A stretch of DNA of 28,441 nt from JBIOJM01 sp044450785 (GTDB lineage: Bacteria > Planctomycetota > Planctomycetia > Isosphaerales > Isosphaeraceae): NCBI GenBank assembly GCA_044450785.1, contig JBIOJM010000099.1:1-28441 (forward strand), in the 5' to 3' direction. Numbering within the stretch: the first letter of the stretch is position 1; every line of letters starts with the position of its first letter. Positions 24,567-28,441 of this stretch are shown here, piece after piece. The position numbers were made by a program, and so were the translations under genes. The notes under the pieces are model-generated. The model searched no databases. It was not told where the DNA came from and was given only the letters and a program-made list of their open reading frames with translations.

Positions 24567-25514
24567 TCAGAACTGGTCGGCGCTGACGACCTCACCCCCG
24601 GCTCGGGTCGACAGGAAGCTGAAGACTTGGGGGTTGACCGTCTCCTTGACGAACCGGACGGAGCCGTCACAGAACAAGAAATTGCAGCCGCCGGGGTGCA
24701 GACTATGAAAATCGTCCACACCCGCCTTCTTGTTATTGGGCACATCCACCCAGGGCTCATCTGGCGACGGTCCGGTGTGCCCGAGGACCAGGACATTGGC
24801 TGTCTCGCAGTCGTGGACCGGCCAGCTCGGATTGTTGCACGATTGACCGAAGGGAATCATACCCACCCAGGTCGCATTGGCGACGTTTTGAGATCGCTCG
24901 CCGGCCATCAGCGTCGAGCTCGAGCCGTCGGTGATGTCCCGCATGCCGATCTTGCTGTTTCGGTAGAAGACGCCGTTGTTCTGTGCGGCAAATTCCTCCG
25001 GTTCCAACTGCCCCGCGGCGGCGACGTACTGAGCCGGTGAAAGGTCGCTGATCAAGACGTTGCCCGCACCGTCCCCGATCGTGAGCGGACCGTTGCCGCC
25101 CGTGTTGCTGGGGCAGAGGAAGACCGAAAGTCGCGACGTGCGGGCGGTCTGCGATCCGGGATTGGTTGTCAAAAGGCTGAAGTTCACGGAGTTAAAGAGC
25201 GGACCTTGCTCCAGGTGGTTGAGGATCATCGCCCCCCAGCCCCAACCCGGTCCGATCTCCTGTCCATTCGGTTGGTTGCCCTGGGTGTTCGAGACATAGC
25301 CAGGTGGGAATGTGTCGTGCGTGCCGTGGTACTCGTGCATCGCCAGTCCGATCTGTTTCAGATTGTTCAGGCACTGTGCCCGTCTCGCCGCCTCCCTCGC
25401 CGCCTGGACCGCGGGCAACAGCAGGGCGATCAGGACGCCGATGATGGCGATCACCACCAAGAGCTCGATCAGTGTGAAGGCACGATCCCGCTGAGGCGTC
25501 GAAACGCAATGCAT
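24567..25514 (-). CDS. DUF1559 prepilin-like (type II pseudopilin) protein
   Basis: A 315-residue protein with a type IV prepilin N-terminus, AFTLIELLVVIAIIGVLIAL, with Glu at mature position 5 (E17) and Ala instead of the usual Gly before the cleavage site. The DUF1559 domain follows (QAAREAARRAQCLNNLKQIG, then LAMHEYH, FPPGY) and ends with the H-X9-DG motif (HPGGCNFLFCDGSVRF). These proteins are vastly expanded in planctomycetes and are thought to be surface or pseudopilus components, but their role is not settled. The start at 25514 has AGGAG seven bases upstream; a longer frame beginning at 25682 would bury the prepilin signal. It is divergent from the permease gene. Confidence 0.92.
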   Translation of the reverse strand: MHCVSTPQRDRAFTLIELLVVIAIIGVLIALLLPAVQAAREAARRAQCLNNLKQIGLAMHEYHGTHDTFPPGYVSNTQGNQPNGQEIGPGWGWGAMILNHLEQGPLFNSVNFSLLTTNPGSQTARTSRLSVFLCPSNTGGNGPLTIGDGAGNVLISDLSPAQYVAAAGQLEPEEFAAQNNGVFYRNSKIGMRDITDGSSSTLMAGERSQNVANATWVGMIPFGQSCNNPSWPVHDCETANVLVLGHTGPSPDEPWVDVPNNKKAGVDDFHSLHPGGCNFLFCDGSVRFVKETVNPQVFSFLSTRAGGEVVSADQF

Positions 25515-25931
25515 CGAATTGCTCCTGTCAAGGGCGATCAGGCACAGCAGGGACATCGTCGGATGCCACACGCCACGCACCTCGCAGATCAATCTTCGCG
25601 TGCTTTTCCAGCATCGGTCAAGCGGATGAAAACACTCTGCTCGCCTGCGGAACCCTCTTTTCCCGAATAACGCGCAGCGCACAGCGATAATCGAACGCTC
25701 CTTCGATCATGGGGTGCCCGGCAAAAGCCGAAGGGCGATATCAGCTCAATCCGACGTCCTCCTCCGGCCTCTGACGCCGAACGACTGAACCGCGATCGAC
25801 CGGACTGGGGTCGCACTCCGTGCGACCCCAGTCGCCTCCCAGCCGCGCCGGCCACAGCCGGACCGATCCGCGCTCAACCGATCTTGTTCGGCTTTGCCCT
25901 CGCCGCTATAGTATCGGCAGGAGTACTTTGC
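25515..25931. promoter_or_regulatory. Divergent intergenic region of the DUF1559 and permease genes
   Basis: This 417-base gap holds no gene I can support; the frames across it are shadows. It must contain outward promoters for both neighbours. Its main feature is a perfect palindrome at 25803-25833. AGGAG at 25919-25923 is the permease ribosome binding site. Confidence 0.5.
25803..25833. repeat. Perfect 13-bp inverted repeat
   Basis: GACTGGGGTCGCA (25803-25815) and TGCGACCCCAGTC (25821-25833) are exact complements around the five-base loop CTCCG. The stem is strong and GC-rich, with no T-run on either side. It could be a dispersed palindromic repeat, an operator between the divergent genes, or a hairpin in the permease leader. 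Confidence 0.8.
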
Positions 25932-27617
25932 ATGGCAAAGCTGATGAGTTTGGGTCCGGTCTTCGCGTCCGAGTGGCTGGCCGTCTCACGGCGCTGGCAG
26001 TGGTACGCGGCCCGATCGGTCTTTGTGGCGGGTTTGCTGGGAGCACTCGCCGTCGTCTGGTGGGCGCGCATCGCAACCAAGCCTGTGCAATCGGTCCAGG
26101 CCCAGGCGGAGTTCGGCCGGCTCTTCTGCGGCGCCCTTACGGTGACGCAACTGGCGATGGTGCTCTTGGCGGCGCCGGCGGCGACGGCCGGTGCGATCTG
26201 CCTCGATCGGGCACGCGGCACGCTGGCCCATATGCTGGTGACCGACCTCTCCTCGGCCGAGATCGTCCTTGGCAAGCTGGCGGCGCGGATGGTGCCTGTG
26301 CTTGGGATGCTCCTCTGCATCCTGCCGATCCCGGCGCTCGGCACGCTGCTCGGGGGCATCGACCCGCAGGTGGTGGCCGGGGCGATGCTCGTCACGCTGG
26401 GGGTGGCCGTCACTGGCTGCGCCGCCGCCTTGGCCGTGTCGACGTGGGGAACGAAGACACACGAGGTGCTGCTGACCACTTACGCCGCCTGGGCCCTCTG
26501 GCTGCTCGGTCTGCCCATCTGGTGGGGCTTCCGCCTGGTGATGGGCAGGGGCATGCCCGCGCCGGCTTGGTTCCAGAAAGCCAACCCGATGTGGCTGGTC
26601 GTGGGGCCGTACTTCTGGCCGGGCACCGTGAGCCTGGGGGACCAGGCCACCTTCTTGGGCGCTAGCCTCTTGGCCTCGGCCGCCTTGACCGCGCTTGCCG
26701 TGACACAACTGCGCCGCGTCGCGGTCCGCCAGGGGAGCCGGCCACCGTCAGACCGAGGTTCGCTTCCCGGGGCGCGGATCCTTGACCGGCTACTGAGGCT
26801 GGTGCCGGGCCCGTCACTCGACGCCAACCCGGTTCTGTGGCGCGAGTGGCACCGCCAGCGGCCGTCGGGCTGGGCCCGCGCCGTCTGGTCGCTCTACGGG
26901 GTGATGACGATCGGGCTCAGCGTGACGCTGATCGCCTTGAACCTGAGCGGGAGCGTCGTCCGCCGCGAGGTCGCCTCGATTGGCAACGGGTTCCAGGCCG
27001 GCATCGGGCTCCTCTTTCTGAGCGTTTCCGCCGCCACGGTGCTCGCCGAGGAGCGCGTCCGGGGAAACCTCGACATCCTGCTGGCCACCCCGCTGTCGAC
27101 CGGTTCGATCGTCTGGGGCAAGTGGTGGGGCACCTTCCGCGGCGTCCCACTGCTCGCAATCTGCCCCGGTGTGGTGGCGGCCGTTCTGGCGCGCGAGAGT
27201 GGCCGCTGGGAGGGGGCCGCCTTGATTGTCGGCCTGTTCCTTGCCTACGGCGCGGCCGTGACGAGCCTGGGGCTGGCGCTGGCGACGTGGATGAACCGGC
27301 TCGATCACGCCGTCGCCTCGAGCGTGGCCGTACTCGGCGGCGTGACCGTGGGCTGGCTCTTCGCCGTCATGCTGATCGCCCCGGGACCCGGAGCACCAGG
27401 GATCGCCGCCGGCAGCCCGATCATCGGCATCGCGTACCCGACAGTCGGGATGCGCGTCGACTCACCGCTGGAGTGGAAGAGGGTTGTCGCCTGGTGGAGC
27501 TTCTGGATCGCCGTCTATGGCATCATCGCCGCGTCGCTGGGGTGGGCCACCCTGTTGACCTTCGACCGCTGCCTCGGGCGCATCCCGGTCGCGCATCGAC
27601 CGGTGAAAAGGGGATAA
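25932..27617 (+). CDS. ABC-2 type transporter permease
   Basis: A 561-residue polytopic membrane protein. The layout is that of two ABC-2 permease halves: an N-terminal set of helices (GALAVVWWARIA, LAMVLLAAPAATAGAICLD with RARGTLAHMLVTDLSSAEIV), and a second set after residue 290 with the parallel motif EERVRGNLDILLATPLSTGS. That repeated pattern, in which the loop is followed by GK, is typical of gliding/ABC-2 permeases. I start it at ATG 25932, eight bases after AGGAG. No ATPase gene lies nearby, so its partner must be encoded elsewhere. Its stop codon (27615-27617) lies inside the left arm of the inverted-repeat element at 27606. Confidence 0.85.
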   Translation: MAKLMSLGPVFASEWLAVSRRWQWYAARSVFVAGLLGALAVVWWARIATKPVQSVQAQAEFGRLFCGALTVTQLAMVLLAAPAATAGAICLDRARGTLAHMLVTDLSSAEIVLGKLAARMVPVLGMLLCILPIPALGTLLGGIDPQVVAGAMLVTLGVAVTGCAAALAVSTWGTKTHEVLLTTYAAWALWLLGLPIWWGFRLVMGRGMPAPAWFQKANPMWLVVGPYFWPGTVSLGDQATFLGASLLASAALTALAVTQLRRVAVRQGSRPPSDRGSLPGARILDRLLRLVPGPSLDANPVLWREWHRQRPSGWARAVWSLYGVMTIGLSVTLIALNLSGSVVRREVASIGNGFQAGIGLLFLSVSAATVLAEERVRGNLDILLATPLSTGSIVWGKWWGTFRGVPLLAICPGVVAAVLARESGRWEGAALIVGLFLAYGAAVTSLGLALATWMNRLDHAVASSVAVLGGVTVGWLFAVMLIAPGPGAPGIAAGSPIIGIAYPTVGMRVDSPLEWKRVVAWWSFWIAVYGIIAASLGWATLLTFDRCLGRIPVAHRPVKRG

Positions 27618-28174
27618 GTCCAATTTCCGTTCGAGACGCTGGAGCGAGCCCATTTATTGGACTTATCCCCTTTTTGACGAACGATCGCCCCGCGATAGTG
27701 GACTTCGCGCATCCGGGCGATGACCACGACCTCGCACGTCCGCTCGACCAGGTTCACGTCGGCCACCACGTTGCCCGGGTCCTTCAAAACGGGGAACGGA
27801 AGCTTGAAGCGGCGGGCCTGCTCGGCAACCTGAACGGCGGTGTCGTGGACGTTCGAGTTGATCGCCAGGAACGTGACCCCTTTGCTCTTGTACGCATCGG
27901 CCAACTCGACGAGCCTCGGCATGTACAGGTCCCCGATCGGGCAGCCTACGCCCGTGAATACCAGGACGACCACGTTCTTGCCTTTGGACTCGGGCTTGAA
28001 GTAGTCCGATAGCTTGATCGTGCGGTTCGAATGGACCTCGCGCAGCTCGAAGTCGGCTGCGGTCCGATACGTCCCGAACCAGTCCGGGATCTGCGCTCGC
28101 GCCGACCCTGCCCCCATCGCCGCGCCGAGGACCAGCAAGCAAGCCGCGAACCGCCGTTTGCAAAGATGAACCAT
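27515..28174 (-). CDS. Secreted redoxin (AhpC/TSA-like), C-terminus disrupted
   Basis: A 219-codon frame from ATG 28174. Residues 1-28 are a signal peptide (KRRFAACLLVLGAAMGAGSA). The redoxin domain follows: FELREVHSNRTIKLSDYF, LVFTGVGCPIGDLYMPRL with C78, VTFLAINSNVHDT, and FPVLKDPGNVVADVN. It has a single conserved Cys-Pro rather than CxxC. Planctomycete relatives continue with a PEVFVLD-type strand and YRGRIDDQY; here this reads VVVIARMREVHYRGAIVRQ, and then (from 27674) the frame enters the inverted-repeat element and runs antisense to the permease gene up to 27515. The last 50 or so residues are therefore not native. The gene is probably a pseudogene or a truncated product. Confidence 0.7.
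   Translation of the reverse strand: MVHLCKRRFAACLLVLGAAMGAGSARAQIPDWFGTYRTAADFELREVHSNRTIKLSDYFKPESKGKNVVVLVFTGVGCPIGDLYMPRLVELADAYKSKGVTFLAINSNVHDTAVQVAEQARRFKLPFPVLKDPGNVVADVNLVERTCEVVVIARMREVHYRGAIVRQKGDKSNKWARSSVSNGNWTYPLFTGRCATGMRPRQRSKVNRVAHPSDAAMMP
27606..27674. repeat. Inverted-repeat element with perfect 19-bp ends (MITE-like)
   Basis: The left end, 27606-27624, is the exact reverse complement of the right end, 27656-27674 (ATTGGACTTATCCCCTTTT), with a 31-base centre. Ends of the AAAAGGGGA type resemble those I recall flanking REP-associated transposase elements, but this unit is far too short to encode a protein. The permease stop lies in the left arm, and the redoxin frame on the other strand runs through the whole element. 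It may also act as a bidirectional terminator. Confidence 0.75.
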
Positions 28175-28362
28175 CCTGTCCCCTTTTTCGATCGACAAAC
28201 TACGCGATCCGGTAGTAACCGCCCGGTATTCGTCGCCGGTGCCCTGAATATTGACTTCAGGCGCAGCATTTTGTGATGAGGCGTAAGATCCTGGCAGCGG
28301 GACATTCTCCGATTTCACAATCGGAGCGGTAGAAACGGCGTTATCCCGTTCTCCACTCCATT
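28175..28362. other. Intergenic region upstream of the redoxin gene
   Basis: No supportable gene. The minus-strand leader of the redoxin gene holds AAAAAGGGGACAGG immediately before its ATG, which is like the ends of the element at 27606-27674, but this may be chance. Confidence 0.35.
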
Positions 28363-28441
28363 TCAACCGCCGGGAGGAGGCGGAGGAGCACCCTTGGGAA
28401 ACCCCCCGCGCTGGCCTTTCCCCGGCGGCCCACCCATGCCG
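28363..28441 (-). CDS. 3' end of a gene with a Gly/Pro-rich tail (partial)
   Basis: From the window edge the minus strand reads GMGGPPGKGQRGGFPKGAPP, then PPPGG and a stop at 28363-28365. Gly/Pro-rich C-termini of this kind are common in planctomycete secreted proteins. The rest of the gene is outside the window, so nothing can be said about its function. It lies upstream of the redoxin gene on the same strand. Confidence 0.45.
   Translation of the reverse strand, partial: GMGGPPGKGQRGGFPKGAPPPPPGG

Noticed and set aside
26837..28012. Plus-strand frame of 391 codons from the permease into the redoxin region
   Set aside because: The first part is an Arg-rich shadow of the permease and the second is antisense to the redoxin domain.
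28160..28190. Second end of the 27606-27674 element at the redoxin start
   Set aside because: Only AAAAAGGGGA is shared; the rest differs and there is no inverted partner nearby, so I kept it as a remark only.

Overview
The window looks like a piece of a planctomycete chromosome, most like the Isosphaeraceae/Gemmataceae type. This rests on gene content, not on any search: two very large membrane-anchored Ser/Thr kinases fused to repeat arrays, an ECF sigma factor overlapping one of them, a DUF1559 prepilin-like protein with a terminal H-X9-DG motif, DUF4058, a Tat-exported TldD, a secreted redoxin, and high-GC third positions. No rRNA, tRNA, CRISPR array, integrase or complete insertion sequence was seen.

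Region 1 (1-7.75 kb) looks recombined. It begins with a kinase fused to HEAT-like repeats, followed by a retropepsin-like aspartic protease, an orphan AbiEii-like nucleotidyltransferase on the other strand, and a ghost copy of the kinase C-terminal domain. A small protein, a fragment of an M56/BlaR1 peptidase lacking HExxH, and a membrane-anchored protein resembling a BlaR1 sensor part follow; these last three overlap by four bases each. Region 2 (7.9-10.85 kb) is a TldD/TldE pair in which only TldD carries a Tat signal. Region 3 (10.85-12.19 kb) is poorly coding and holds two doubtful minus-strand ORFs and the broken 3' end of a HEAT-repeat gene.

Region 4 (12.19-14.15 kb) is a compact operon: an anchored hypothetical protein, a DUF3006 protein and a secreted ComEC-type metallo-beta-lactamase-fold hydrolase. 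It ends in a hairpin, followed by a striking 157-bp inverted repeat whose arms are each twelve degenerate purine hexamers. A DUF6188 gene begins six bases after the repeat. Region 5 (14.85-16.8 kb, minus) has two unrecognised soluble proteins and a small polytopic membrane protein.

Region 6 (17.04-24.4 kb) is the main signalling operon: an ECF sigma factor, a 1966-residue kinase with 14 WD40 repeats (two propellers' worth) and a long TPR tail, and a DUF4058 protein, with overlapping or nearly abutting reading frames. A plausible job is kinase-linked control of the sigma factor, but nothing in the sequence fixes the signal. Region 7 (24.4 kb to the end) has a REP-like repeat, the DUF1559 gene, a divergent ABC-2 permease without a visible ATPase, a perfect 19-bp inverted-repeat element that contains the permease stop codon and interrupts a redoxin gene, and the 3' tail of another gene running off the edge. 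All functional statements come from reading motifs by eye.
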